Source: Muribaculum sp.
GTDB lineage: Bacteria; Bacteroidota; Bacteroidia; Bacteroidales; Muribaculaceae
Length of the DNA: 64,000 nt
Assembly (NCBI GenBank): GCA_023666965.1
Contig: JAMPAZ010000001.1
Coordinates: 1,072,853-1,136,852, forward strand
Reading direction: 5' to 3'
Shown: positions 28,001 to 35,821 of the stretch, one piece after another
How the letters are laid out: every line of letters starts with the position of its first letter
Numbering within the stretch: position 1 is the stretch's first letter
Notes under the pieces: generated by a model
The model's database searches: none
Seen by the model: the letters and a program-made list of their open reading frames with translations, nothing else
Told to the model about the DNA's origin: nothing
Translations under genes and position numbers: made by a program

Positions 28001-28021
28001 AATCCTTTTTCTAAACCATAA
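22010..28021 (+). CDS. SpvB/FG-GAP/RHS-repeat protein with a C-terminal zincin-like toxin domain
   Basis: A 2003-residue exported protein with an N-terminal signal peptide. Around residues 95-165 lies an SpvB-like region (AKTYSVPIKVPAGISEDM, GIAGHGWNISGLSSI). FG-GAP/VCBS-like calcium motifs follow (FDGDGREEV ~516, YDGDGKHDI ~590, VNADGLTDF ~642, DADGDGISD ~697). YD/RHS repeats run from about 1000 to 1750, and the RHS core ends with NARLYDPVLGRFLSPDPYV and DPSGEFF (~1805). The last ~195 residues form a distinct tip with HEYGHYIQS: H1934, E1935 and H1938 make an HExxH zinc site, and E1973 in YEVDANRRAF is a candidate third ligand. RHS shells that encapsulate variable toxins are known; a metalloprotease-like toxin is the inferred role. 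The tip looks more AT-rich than the shell. Confidence 0.88.
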   Translation: MNTVNNIFGIITLALSTVVLCPVPHTSAIELPDSVYLRLYPEVEIFGPDDIGRQEPIPQNIPTQNAPYIGTVVPKSGTIDRSLSVGEIPINSELSLSGAKTYSVPIKVPAGISEDMTPQISVSYNSHASSGIAGHGWNISGLSSITRQTKSIFYDGVVSGIAFNSEDAFSLDGVRLVEIQSSSTYNLYRTEEGNVMAKGYKSGNDISYFEVFYPNGNRGTFGYSGTYGRISFPETTIGDLQGNRITYTYTFSDETYLISKITYNNASLRFSYRANSGDKLYSFVNGKQVGSNMLVSSIECFAGSTEMGTYSFEYDEAPNHVYRNMAFLKEIGYSSNGSSLNPLKFYYGNSSNVTTSYSLVTLQGNWYTTKDAARVITNRCRFDYNGMADAIITYPYNITYWLDGNNIYKNKYTGEEEVFIYTGISKNDSNPTSQSSFKTGEGFVDLLCADLTGELEEKIIRINNTADVGNKKEKLSFSVYEYSALYGGAKDRYERTFYLNTLLGSGSKSYVTPKYYRTGDFDGDGREEVLAVSANKANSSKTSVCYIFDLEDNKLKFTQSLFEFEVAFIGSSEMDSEKAYKNTDRIYVIDYDGDGKHDIMHVSKTSTSIYTFSVSGGVWSSQKVCTLTSINRGTIVNRDFMQCDVNADGLTDFILSPLNDNKSTDWTIYTSKGNGQFIKSTASGVTNDGDAGCGFFFFDADGDGISDLVKYDAYGLYCYKCFRSGFDFKDMYYAVSMPNDWANTYCWIPANVNSRNSYPWILTLRDNVLHKHSFNLNSKMESLCIGMCNSLGVVEHNDYAMLNDTEGGVCHTSFGATFPYAYISEPLPLLAKETIYFDKAIADESSYIYMSPEVHVQGLGFLGFKRIERQNRRGQRYIRSFDTRKRGVPLSEISPESESVYTYSIKTLADGTIQKLNTATTSTDLLTGVTSTMTATYDDYGSPLTETTVFDAAKSKTVETKYSNNSSVDTGYYIGYPIESTQTVRYDGSVHVDKVVVTEHDKCRPFTVRLYSNGVLTDTETFTYNSMGLTLSNSVKKYSSDNTVTTRTYHDSYGRNIRTENRFGGVETRSYTDCGLVQTLIDARGSRTNYIYDSFGNETERSSDGQTPHTSTLSWCSENETGVYKKVDEEMGGKISTTVYDAFNREIRTAVKETDNYDYITDYSYDSYGNLKKKSLPYRIGKTQTMWIAYDYDSFNRIISTTEPSGKKTSYSYNLLERSISENGVDRMEVSDVFGNLVKVTDPSGSVVYKLNAHGRPSAITSPDGITTAFTYDTSGRLLSRTDPSHGTETYTYDNEGNISQIVNARGQTISYAHDKYGRKTKIVSPEMTIDYRYAYLQDDLLEAKSSNGYAHHASYDKYGHVVSTLDSINGYAYKKTATYTNGLLSGITHISTYSNGENELKVTESYSYVNGILSSVECDGVKVYGKSKLTTMGLPQEIEAGNMKTIYSYDEYGSLTGRRDTWGEETVSDVSLDFDPYNGNLLSRRDNPRMLLETFDYDGLNRLTDYGDDYVEYASNGNILKKSDAGTFGYASSIKPYALTQAIFSEASIPTREQAIEYTSFSRPASIKENNYIYSFEYGPEFNRVKMTEKYYRQYRMARYSLGDGFDCDNISMVAIAIPSIPEPLSYGVDGGVKPPSGGDIIRDSMIVGPAIPVDTEAYRVVRRVYIGGDAYTAPAVLVQSTNKSFGTKLLHIVRDHLGSIVALVDSEDGKILEENSYDAWGRMRNPDSHKLCGMDKTPNLILGRGYGGHEYLAKFGLVNMNARLYDPVLGRFLSPDPYVQDPGMPQNFNRYSYCLNNPLLYKDPSGEFFLIDDFIHGFWEGVFKGKNPFKTGWKYTRNSFNIWKGLFSFDTNKGWFMINEFLSRFTWQLPQTIVGLSYGHARNMAGQVKDVKSKYGVTVIQTYTMDSAVTIGNFIVGQKDLVPDPNNSTFQHEYGHYIQSQEMGPLYLLKVGIPSAINVKWGKDHEYQSYEVDANRRAFRYFLSLGINFKWYTVKNPFSKP

Positions 28022-28029
28022 TAATTGGA

Positions 28030-28719
28030 TTGTATATGGATAAAAGTATATTTAATCTATTGCATTTGTTTATCTCAGTAATTATGTTGATGCATTGCGG
28101 TGTTGCAAATGCGCAGGAAAAGTGTGACTCTATTGGAATTTCGACGTTTAGTACTAATTCAGTAGAAACGGCACATATCGAGATGTCTAAAAAGACAAAG
28201 TTGCATAAAGTACTGATATCATGGGGTGCTACGGTGCCATTTCATAAATCAATGCTTTGGCAGATGACATTAGGATGCGATTTGAGAGTTTATAAAAATG
28301 TATTCATTGGATTGACATTTGAATGTGAGATGCAACGATTTCGTGATTTTAAAGAATATACTGATACGTTGTGTGGCTCTTCGATTGAACTAAACATAAA
28401 AGCGTTTTCAAACCCTGTTTTTCAAAAGAAAAGATTTTTCGTTGGATTTTGGGGAGATATTGGTGTCGGTAGATTCGGAGGAAGATACTTGGTAGTAGCA
28501 AAAGATAGCGGAGATGTGATTGATGAAAAAACGTTGCTCCAAGAAAGCTATCTAAAATTCATCTTCGGTTTATATTTCAAATATCGTTGCATATATGCGA
28601 CTGTCGGCTATCATGTGAATAATTTGGAACTTAAGCCGTACGGTGAGGCGGTTCATAGTGGATTGTTTCGGAAGCCGTCGCTCAACGGGCTGTCGCTGAT
28701 GCTGCGGTTCGGCATATAG
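28030..28719 (+). CDS. Exported barrel-like protein downstream of the RHS toxin; candidate immunity or accessory protein
   Basis: A 229-residue protein with a signal peptide ending at GVANAQ. Alternating hydrophobic strands and the ending LNGLSLMLRFGI look like a small outer-membrane beta barrel with a C-terminal beta signal. I do not recognise the family. It begins 8 bp after the RHS stop, so it is probably co-transcribed, the position normally held by an immunity gene. The last 43 bp recur downstream at 29144-29186. Confidence 0.6.
   Translation: MYMDKSIFNLLHLFISVIMLMHCGVANAQEKCDSIGISTFSTNSVETAHIEMSKKTKLHKVLISWGATVPFHKSMLWQMTLGCDLRVYKNVFIGLTFECEMQRFRDFKEYTDTLCGSSIELNIKAFSNPVFQKKRFFVGFWGDIGVGRFGGRYLVVAKDSGDVIDEKTLLQESYLKFIFGLYFKYRCIYATVGYHVNNLELKPYGEAVHSGLFRKPSLNGLSLMLRFGI
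28673..28715 (+). repeat. Direct repeat, first copy (end of the barrel-like gene)
   Basis: This 43-bp coding stretch encodes PSLNGLSLMLRFGI-type sequence at the end of the gene. It is repeated at 29144-29186 with a single mismatch (C at 28702, T at 29173). Confidence 0.85.
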
Positions 28720-28771
28720 CGTTTAGTTGTATACATTAGGGGATTGCTCTCCTTGTTAAATTTGAACTAAT

Positions 28772-29140
28772 ATGAAAAGATACTTAATAGCGGTTATTCT
28801 ACTGTTTGTTTATGCATTGCTTTTGTCCGGATGTGAGACGTTTGAATTAGTCGCAAAAGTTAAAAACGAAACTTCGGTGCCGATTGTCGTTGTTCTGACA
28901 CGCGATAACCCGAATCCCTACTGGACGAATTATAGTGACGCGCTCCAATTCGGTGTTCCGATTGCATCCGGAGAGATTTATGAGGAATGCCCGTTTGGTA
29001 CGCGAAAGAATATTATGCTCGAGTATCCATCGTGCAAGTTTTGGTTTATGACGCATCCGATGAAAGTTTCGACACAGAGGAATTGTTTCATAAAGCGAGC
29101 TAAACCCGGTGTGAAATGGTTCGCGATCACGATGTGGTAG
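28772..29140 (+). CDS. Small lipoprotein of unknown function
   Basis: A 122-residue protein starting MKRYLIAVILLFVYALLLSGC, a textbook lipoprotein signal with lipobox LLSGC. The rest (FELVAKVKNETSVPIVVVLT, then a Cys/Trp/Phe-rich part) is not a family I can name. It lies 52 bp after the barrel-like gene in the toxin locus, on the same strand, between two copies of a 43-bp repeat. It could be a second immunity-type or accessory protein, but nothing in the sequence proves that. Confidence 0.6.
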   Translation: MKRYLIAVILLFVYALLLSGCETFELVAKVKNETSVPIVVVLTRDNPNPYWTNYSDALQFGVPIASGEIYEECPFGTRKNIMLEYPSCKFWFMTHPMKVSTQRNCFIKRAKPGVKWFAITMW

Positions 29141-29143
29141 GGG

Positions 29144-29186
29144 AGCCGTCGCTCAACGGGCTGTCGCTGATGTTGCGGTTCGGCAT
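29144..29186 (+). pseudogene. Orphan 3'-end remnant of a barrel-like gene
   Basis: Forty-two of 43 bases match the final codons of the gene at 28030-28719, but no start or body is attached. It begins 4 bp after the lipoprotein stop. It is best read as the surviving tail of a second copy of the barrel gene whose body was replaced. Confidence 0.75.
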
Positions 29187-29260
29187 TTTTAACTCCGCAA
29201 AAATTTACAAAGATTCGGGGAAATGTTTCATAGTTGGGATTTTTGAATTAAATTTGCGCC

Positions 29261-29301
29261 TAAATTTGGTTAAAAGTCGTTCGTCAAGCACGACGAATGA
29301 C
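29261..29301 (+). promoter_or_regulatory. Promoter region and 5' stem-loop of trigger factor
   Basis: Two -7-like boxes TAAATTTG occur at 29249-29256 and 29261-29268. Just after the second, GTCGTTCGTC (29276-29285) can pair with GACGAATGAC (29292-29301), one G-U pair included. If transcription starts near 29275, the message would begin with this stem-loop, which could protect its 5' end. Confidence 0.45.
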
Positions 29302-29348
29302 TGATTAATGTGTTTTGTAATAATACAACATAAAGAAATTCAGTAAAT

Positions 29349-30710
29349 ATGAACGTATCAATGGAGAAGACCGGCAATGTAAGCGCCCTGCTCACAGTGT
29401 CGATTGAAGAGAATGACTACAAGGACAAGGTAGAGAAAGAGCTTAAGCAGATAGGCCGTACTCACACCATACCGGGATTCCGTCAGGGACACGTGCCTTT
29501 CGGAGAACTCAACCGTCGTTTCGGCAAGCATGTAGCCAGCGATGTCATAAACAACGAGGTTTACAACGCCGTGGTCAAGTATATCCAAGAGAATAAGCTC
29601 GCCGTACTCGGACAGCCTATTCCTGTTGAGGTAAAGGAACTTGACCTTAAAAATCAGAAAGACTTTACATTTCAATATGAATTGGGTCTCGCACCAGAAC
29701 TGAACGTGGAGCTTGACAAGAACGTGTCAGTTCCTTACTACAAAATCTCTGTTACCGACGAGATGGTCGCTGAGCAGGACAAACAATTCTGCGAGCGCTT
29801 CGGCGCACAAGTACCCGGCGAAGAGGTCGAGCCTAACGCTCTCGTGAAGGGTTCGATTATGGAACTTGACGAAAACGGAGAAGTGAAGACTACTGAGGAT
29901 GCCATCCAGATGATTAACGGAATCGTGGCTCCGATGTACTTCAAGGATAAGGCTGAAGCTGAAAAGTTTGCAGGCAAAAAGGTTAACGACAAGGTGGTGT
30001 TCAACCCTTGGAAAACTTGCGAGGGTAACCCTGCTGAACTGTCGTCGATGCTCGGTGTCGACAAGGATAAAGCTGCCGACATCAAGGGCGATTTTGAAAT
30101 GGCTATCTCTGAAATCATTGTTCTCCGTCCGGCAGAACACGGCCAGGAGCTTTACGACAACGTTCTCGGTAAAGACAAGGTGACCACCGAAGAGGAATAC
30201 CTTGCAGGCGTTAAGGCTATGATTGAGCGCGATCTCGACAACAGCAGCTTGTTCATGTTCCGCCGTGATGTGGAGAAGCTGATGATGGATAAGTACGGCG
30301 ACATGGAACTCCCGGCCGAGGTGCTTAAGAAGTGGCTGGTAAACGGCAACGACGGAATAACTCCTGAAAATGTCGACGAGGAATATGCCAAGATGGAGAA
30401 GTCGCTTAAATGGCAGCTTATCAAAGAGCGTCTCGGTGCTCTTTGCGACATCAAAATCGACGAGGAGGATCTAATCGGACACGCCAAGATGATCGCCGCG
30501 CGTCAGTTTGCACAGTACGGAATGACCAATATCGACGACGAGACACTTGCAGACTATGCAAAGCGCATACTTTCTGACAAGAATTACCGTCCGCGCATTG
30601 TTGAAGAGGTGGGCGACAGCAAGCTCTTCAACGCCATAGAAGCCAAAGTGACTCTTGACGAGAAGACCGTCTCGCTTGACGAGTTCAAAGAAATGGCCTC
30701 TAAATTGTAG
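29349..30710 (+). CDS. tig: Trigger factor
   Basis: Ribosome-associated chaperone and peptidyl-prolyl isomerase that binds nascent chains. The 453-residue protein has the N-terminal ribosome-binding domain with GFRQGHVPFGELNRRFGK (equivalent of the GFRxGxxP loop), a central PPIase-like region that is divergent, as is usual in Bacteroidetes, and an alpha-helical C-terminal domain. It precedes clpP and clpX, the classic arrangement, but a strong terminator and a new promoter separate it from clpP. Confidence 0.94.
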   Translation: MNVSMEKTGNVSALLTVSIEENDYKDKVEKELKQIGRTHTIPGFRQGHVPFGELNRRFGKHVASDVINNEVYNAVVKYIQENKLAVLGQPIPVEVKELDLKNQKDFTFQYELGLAPELNVELDKNVSVPYYKISVTDEMVAEQDKQFCERFGAQVPGEEVEPNALVKGSIMELDENGEVKTTEDAIQMINGIVAPMYFKDKAEAEKFAGKKVNDKVVFNPWKTCEGNPAELSSMLGVDKDKAADIKGDFEMAISEIIVLRPAEHGQELYDNVLGKDKVTTEEEYLAGVKAMIERDLDNSSLFMFRRDVEKLMMDKYGDMELPAEVLKKWLVNGNDGITPENVDEEYAKMEKSLKWQLIKERLGALCDIKIDEEDLIGHAKMIAARQFAQYGMTNIDDETLADYAKRILSDKNYRPRIVEEVGDSKLFNAIEAKVTLDEKTVSLDEFKEMASKL

Positions 30711-30774
30711 AATAATAACGTAAACTTCTGAAATAAAGTCAAAAGATTTTTTTGGAAGATTCTGTGAAAAATGG

Positions 30775-30820
30775 CTGCACCCCGAAAGTTAAATAAAAAA
30801 CTTTTGGGGTGCAGTTTGTT
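30775..30820 (+). terminator. Rho-independent terminator of tig
   Basis: CTGCACCCCGAAAGTT (30775-30790) pairs with AACTTTTGGGGTGCAG (30799-30814), a 16-bp stem with one mismatch or G-U position, followed by TTTGTT. Confidence 0.8.
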
Positions 30821-30925
30821 CGATGCCACTCCATGTTGTTGGATTGTCGATGGGAAAAAGCGGTGATTTTTAGATAAAAAAGCATAATCAGCGCGTATGA
30901 GCGTGCGTAAAGCTCAAAAAAATTG

Positions 30926-30955
30926 TTGTATTATCATATTTATTTTGTATCTTTG
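30926..30955 (+). promoter_or_regulatory. Promoter of clpP-clpX
   Basis: TATCTTTG at 30948-30955 is the -7 box and TTG at 30926-30928 the -33 box, 19 bp apart. The leader is about 20 nt. Confidence 0.7.
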
Positions 30956-30981
30956 AATATTAAACATAAAAGTAAAACTTT

Positions 30982-31671
30982 ATGAGTAGTGATTTTAGAA
31001 ACTATGCCGTCAAGCATTTGGGCTTGAACGGTTTGGCGCTTGACCAGTACGTCGCCGCCACAAACCATGCAAATATTACTTCGAGCTATATATCTCCAAC
31101 CATTATCGAGGAGCGTCAACTGAATGTCGCCCAAATGGACGTGTTCTCGCGTTTGATGATGGACAGAATCATTTTCCTCGGCACGGAAGTCAATGACTAT
31201 ACCGCCAATGTGATTCAGGCTCAATTATTGTATCTCGATTCTGCCGATCCGGGTAAGGATGTATCGATTTACATCAACTCTCCGGGCGGATCTGTTTATG
31301 CCGGCCTTGGCATCTACGATACGATGCAGTATATTTCGAGCGATGTCGCCACGATCTGTACCGGCATAGCCGCGTCGATGGCTGCCGTGCTTCTCGTATC
31401 GGGTACTACCGGTAAGCGTTTCGCGCTTAAGCATTCGCGAGTGATGATTCATCAGCCCATGGGCGGCGCACAGGGTCAGGCTTCGGATATTGAGATTACG
31501 GCTCGCGAGATTCAGAAATTGAAGAAGGAGCTTTACAGTATAATATCCACTCATTCAGGACAACCATTCGAGAAAGTAGAGCGCGATTCGGACCGCGACT
31601 ATTGGATGACTGCTGAAGAGGCCAAGGAATATGGCATGATAGATAATGTGCTGGTGAAGGCTAAACATTAA
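30982..31671 (+). CDS. clpP: ATP-dependent Clp protease proteolytic subunit
   Basis: Serine protease that forms a 14-mer barrel and degrades substrates delivered by ClpX. In 229 residues the catalytic triad is S132 ([11 protein letters not shown]), H157 ([10 protein letters not shown]) and D206 (RDSDRDYWM). The N-terminal ~35 residues are longer than in E. coli, as seen in other Bacteroidetes. clpX follows after 41 bp. Confidence 0.97.
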   Translation: MSSDFRNYAVKHLGLNGLALDQYVAATNHANITSSYISPTIIEERQLNVAQMDVFSRLMMDRIIFLGTEVNDYTANVIQAQLLYLDSADPGKDVSIYINSPGGSVYAGLGIYDTMQYISSDVATICTGIAASMAAVLLVSGTTGKRFALKHSRVMIHQPMGGAQGQASDIEITAREIQKLKKELYSIISTHSGQPFEKVERDSDRDYWMTAEEAKEYGMIDNVLVKAKH

Positions 31672-31712
31672 TAAAGATAAACAGTATCATCTACAAAGAG
31701 ATTAGTTGAATA

Positions 31713-32960
31713 ATGGCAAAGAAAAGTGATACGTCGAAGTGCTCGTTCTGCGGGCGCCCCGCATCGATGGCCGAGGTGCTGATACCTTCGGTCGACAAGG
31801 CCAATACATTCATCTGCGCGGAGTGTGTCGACGCGATCAGCTCAATGCTCCGCGAATACAGGCATGAGTCCCCGACAGCTCCGGCTTCTGACGAAGTGGA
31901 GCTGTCGGGGGTGCCCAAACCGAAGGAGATCTATGACTTTCTGAACGAATATGTCATAGGTCAAGACAGTGCCAAACGATATCTGTCGGTGGCTGTCTAC
32001 AACCACTATAAACGTCTTGCCCAGGATGCCGGCGACGATGTCGATATCGAAAAGAGCAATATCATCATGGTCGGTCCCACCGGTACGGGCAAAACTCTTC
32101 TTGCGAAGACCATAGCTAAGTTGCTCGACGTTCCGTTTGCCATCGTTGACGCGACTGTGCTTACTGAAGCCGGCTACGTGGGAGAGGACATAGAAAGCCT
32201 TCTTGTGCGTCTGCTTCAGGCATCGGACTACGATGTGGCCAAGGCCGAACGCGGTATAGTGTTCATAGACGAAATCGACAAGATAGCCCGTAAAGGCGAC
32301 AATCCTTCAATCACACGCGACGTGAGCGGCGAGGGGGTTCAGCAGGGGTTGCTGAAACTGCTTGAAGGTTCGGTGGTTAACGTCCCGCCACAAGGCGGAC
32401 GTAAGCATCCCGAGCAAAGGATGATTCCAGTAGACACGAAAAATATTCTGTTTATATGCGGGGGCGCTTTTGATGGAATCGAGCAGAAGATAGCGCACCG
32501 ACTCAATACCCACGTGGTGGGATATTCCACCGACCCGACCCGGCAGCGCGTAGAGCGCGATAATTATTTGAAGTACGTGGCTCCTCAGGATCTTAAGTCG
32601 TTCGGTTTGATTCCGGAGATTATAGGCCGTCTGCCTGTGCTGACCAGTCTTGAGCCTCTTGACCGCGATGCTCTCCGGCGGGTGCTTACGGAGCCAAAGA
32701 ATGCTATCATCCGTCAGTATAAAAAACTCTTCGCAATGGACGGTGTTGAGTTGACTTTTGCCGACGATGCGCTCGATTTGATTGTAGATAAGGCCATCGA
32801 ATATAAGCTCGGTGCTCGCGGACTTCGTTCGATAGTTGAGTCGATAATGATTGACGCCATGTTTGACATACCGTCAACCGGTGAGACATCATTTGAGGTG
32901 ACACGGGACTACGCGATGGAAAAACTGTTAAAAGCTAACTTTGAAATAAACAAGCTCTAA
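31713..32960 (+). CDS. clpX: ATP-dependent Clp protease ATPase subunit ClpX
   Basis: AAA+ unfoldase that feeds proteins to ClpP. The 415-residue protein has the N-terminal zinc-binding domain with CSFCG and CAEC, Walker [14 protein letters not shown], Walker [12 protein letters not shown], the GYVGEDIES pore-region sequence and the C-terminal sensor domain [12 protein letters not shown]. It sits directly after clpP and 65 bp before recQ on the same strand. Confidence 0.97.
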   Translation: MAKKSDTSKCSFCGRPASMAEVLIPSVDKANTFICAECVDAISSMLREYRHESPTAPASDEVELSGVPKPKEIYDFLNEYVIGQDSAKRYLSVAVYNHYKRLAQDAGDDVDIEKSNIIMVGPTGTGKTLLAKTIAKLLDVPFAIVDATVLTEAGYVGEDIESLLVRLLQASDYDVAKAERGIVFIDEIDKIARKGDNPSITRDVSGEGVQQGLLKLLEGSVVNVPPQGGRKHPEQRMIPVDTKNILFICGGAFDGIEQKIAHRLNTHVVGYSTDPTRQRVERDNYLKYVAPQDLKSFGLIPEIIGRLPVLTSLEPLDRDALRRVLTEPKNAIIRQYKKLFAMDGVELTFADDALDLIVDKAIEYKLGARGLRSIVESIMIDAMFDIPSTGETSFEVTRDYAMEKLLKANFEINKL

Positions 32961-33025
32961 ATAATAGATCAGATTAAAGGACAATCTGGAAACCAGACAG
33001 CAATAAACCAATAATCCGTACAGCC

Positions 33026-35209
33026 ATGGCACAGAGAACACCAGCGTTATCCGAAGAACTTAAAAAACACTTCGGGTTTGACACTTTCAAAGGCAATCAA
33101 GAAGCCATCATTTCCAACCTTTTGGCCGGAAACGATACTTTTGTGTTGATGCCTACCGGGGGTGGCAAGTCGCTTTGTTATCAGTTGCCGGCGTTGCTGA
33201 TGGAAGGTACAGCCATTGTCATATCACCGTTGATAGCCTTGATGAAAAATCAAGTCGACGCTATGCGTAATTTCAGCGAGGACGACGACGTGGCACATTT
33301 TCTCAACTCCTCACTTAACAAGGCTGCTGTAGACCAGGTTAAGAATGACGTGATTTCGGGAAAGACAAAGCTGCTTTACGTGGCTCCCGAGTCGCTGACG
33401 AAAGAAGAGAATATAGAATTCCTAAAGACAGTTCCCATCTCGTTCTATGCAGTCGACGAAGCGCACTGTATATCGGAATGGGGCCATGACTTCAGGCCGG
33501 AGTACCGGCGCATACGACCGATAATCAATGAGATAAACCGCAGACCCGTGATAGCCCTGACTGCTACCGCCACCCCGAAGGTGCAGCACGACATTCAGAA
33601 AAATCTCGGGATGCAGGATGCGATGGTCTTTAAATCTTCGTTTAACCGCACCAATTTGTATTACGAAGTGCGGCCAAAGACGCAGAACGTAGACCGCGAC
33701 ATCATTCGATTTATCAAATCGCAGGAGGGGAAGAGCGGCATAATATATTGTCTAAGCCGAAAAAAAGTTGAAGAACTTGCAGAAATGCTTCAGATCAACA
33801 ATATACGTGCTCTTCCATATCATGCAGGAATGGATGCGTTGACTCGCTCCGACAATCAGGATGCTTTTTTGCTTGAGAAGGTCGACGTTATCGTCGCCAC
33901 GATAGCTTTCGGAATGGGTATCGACAAACCGGATGTGAGATTTGTGATTCACTATGATATACCCAAGTCGCTCGAGGGCTATTATCAGGAGACAGGACGT
34001 GCGGGCCGCGACGGAGGCGAAGGCAGATGCATAGCTTTCTACGTCAATAAAGATTTGCTAAAGCTTGAAAAGTTTATGCAGGGAAAGCCTTTGTCCGAGC
34101 AGGAAATCGGGAAACAGCTTCTGATGGAGACGGCCGCATACGCCGAATCGTCGGTATGTCGTCGGAAACTGCTGCTTCACTACTTCGGAGAGAAGTATGA
34201 AGAGGAGAATTGCGGGAACTGTGATAATTGTTTAAATCCAAAGAAACAAGTGGAAGCAAAAGATGAACTTTGTGCTGTTATTGAAACAGTTGTTGCACTC
34301 AAAGAGAAATTTAAGGCCGAGCATGTGATTGATGTACTTATGGGAAAGACTACGGCCAACGTGCGTTCATACGGTCACGACGAGCTTGAAGTGTTCGGTT
34401 GTCTTCAAGGCTCTGATGCAAAGATGCTTAATGCTGTAATCCGGCAGGCTACGATCGCCGGTTATCTCGACCGCGACATCGAGAATTTCGGTATCTTGAA
34501 GGTAACGGCTAAGGGGAAGAAATTTCTGAAATCGCCGGTGTCGTTCAAGATAGTTGAAGACACTGAGTTTAACGAAGATGAGGAGGAGTTAGTGGTTAAG
34601 AGCGGCGCCGCGTGCGCTGTCGATCCAGAGCTGTACAACATCCTCAAGGATCTTCGCAAGAAGATGGCCAAGAGGCTTGAACTGCCGCCCTACGTGATAT
34701 TCCAAGATCCGTCGTTGGAGGCAATGGCGACAACTTATCCCATCACCATCGAGGAGCTTCAGAACATCCCCGGTGTCGGTGCGGGCAAGGCAAAGCGTTA
34801 TGGCGAAGAGTTTATTAAAGTGATAAAGTCGCATGTCGAGGAGAATGAGATTGAACGTCCGGAGGATTTGCGGGTGCGCAGCGTTGCAAATAAGAGCAAG
34901 CTAAAGATATCCATTATTCAAGCTATCGACCGAAAGATCGCTCTGGATGCCTTGGCCGAAAGCAAGGGGCTTGAATTTAGCGAACTTCTTAGCGAGATAG
35001 AAGCCATAGTCTATTCGGGCACTAAAATCAGCATAAACTACTTCCTCGACGAGGTAATGGACGAGGACAGGCAACTTGACATCTTTGAATATTTTAAGGA
35101 GAGCGAAAGCGACGATCTCGAAGAGGCTATAAAAGAGCTGGGCAATGAATATTCGGAAGAGGAGATCAGGTTAGTGAGAATAAAATTCTTGTCGGAGATG
35201 GGGAATTAA
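33026..35209 (+). CDS. recQ: ATP-dependent DNA helicase RecQ
   Basis: 3'-5' helicase for recombination and fork repair. In 727 residues: Walker A PTGGGKSLCYQLPALL, motif II VDEAHCISEWGHDFRP, motif VI QETGRAGRDG, a zinc-binding region (CRRKLLLHYFGE ... CGNCDNC), a winged helix and an HRDC domain (~525-605, with IPGVGAGKAKRYG). A further ~110-residue C-terminal part with conserved Glu-rich helices is longer than in E. coli RecQ but usual in Bacteroides. It follows clpX, a conserved neighbourhood in the phylum. Confidence 0.95.
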   Translation: MAQRTPALSEELKKHFGFDTFKGNQEAIISNLLAGNDTFVLMPTGGGKSLCYQLPALLMEGTAIVISPLIALMKNQVDAMRNFSEDDDVAHFLNSSLNKAAVDQVKNDVISGKTKLLYVAPESLTKEENIEFLKTVPISFYAVDEAHCISEWGHDFRPEYRRIRPIINEINRRPVIALTATATPKVQHDIQKNLGMQDAMVFKSSFNRTNLYYEVRPKTQNVDRDIIRFIKSQEGKSGIIYCLSRKKVEELAEMLQINNIRALPYHAGMDALTRSDNQDAFLLEKVDVIVATIAFGMGIDKPDVRFVIHYDIPKSLEGYYQETGRAGRDGGEGRCIAFYVNKDLLKLEKFMQGKPLSEQEIGKQLLMETAAYAESSVCRRKLLLHYFGEKYEEENCGNCDNCLNPKKQVEAKDELCAVIETVVALKEKFKAEHVIDVLMGKTTANVRSYGHDELEVFGCLQGSDAKMLNAVIRQATIAGYLDRDIENFGILKVTAKGKKFLKSPVSFKIVEDTEFNEDEEELVVKSGAACAVDPELYNILKDLRKKMAKRLELPPYVIFQDPSLEAMATTYPITIEELQNIPGVGAGKAKRYGEEFIKVIKSHVEENEIERPEDLRVRSVANKSKLKISIIQAIDRKIALDALAESKGLEFSELLSEIEAIVYSGTKISINYFLDEVMDEDRQLDIFEYFKESESDDLEEAIKELGNEYSEEEIRLVRIKFLSEMGN

Positions 35210-35227
35210 CGGATGCCGTTTTGACCA

Positions 35228-35821
35228 ATGGATGTTGCGATAATAAAGTATAATGCAGGGAATAACTTTTCGGTGCTTTGTGCTCTCCGGCGAATAGGTA
35301 TAGAAGCCGTGGTGACAGACAATCCGGAAGTTATAAATTCTGCCGATAAGGTGATTTTCCCCGGTGTAGGCGAGGCACGCGCCGCAATGGAGTATCTGCA
35401 GGCGCATCGTCTTGACGATGTTATCCGCAATCTGCGTCAGCCGGTACTCGGCATCTGTATAGGCCAGCAACTGATGTGTCGGCATTCGGAAGAGGGCGAT
35501 GTCGGGTGTATGGGCATTTTTGATGTTGACGTAAAGCGTTTTCCGTCGACCGTGTCGGGCTATAAAGTGCCTCATACGGGCTGGAACACTATCTCGGTGG
35601 TCAGAAGCGACGGAGCTGTTCCGGAATCGCTTGACGGTAAATATGTCTACTATGTCCACAGCTACTATGTTCCGGTCAACGGCGCCACAGACGTAGTTAC
35701 CGACTATATCGTTCCGTTCAGCGGAGCGATGCATAGGGATAATTTCTATTCGACTCAGTTTCACCCGGAGAAGAGCGGCGATACGGGTTCCGAAATATTG
35801 AAGTATTTTATTGATTTATGA
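35228..35821 (+). CDS. hisH: Imidazole glycerol phosphate synthase, glutaminase subunit
   Basis: Class I glutamine amidotransferase that supplies ammonia to HisF in histidine biosynthesis. The 197-residue protein has the nucleophile elbow LGICIGQQLM (Cys), the oxyanion region PGVGEARAAM and the His-Glu pair in QFHPEKSG. It overlaps hisA by four bases and starts the run hisH-hisA-hisF-hisIE, 18 bp after recQ. Confidence 0.96.
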   Translation: MDVAIIKYNAGNNFSVLCALRRIGIEAVVTDNPEVINSADKVIFPGVGEARAAMEYLQAHRLDDVIRNLRQPVLGICIGQQLMCRHSEEGDVGCMGIFDVDVKRFPSTVSGYKVPHTGWNTISVVRSDGAVPESLDGKYVYYVHSYYVPVNGATDVVTDYIVPFSGAMHRDNFYSTQFHPEKSGDTGSEILKYFIDL

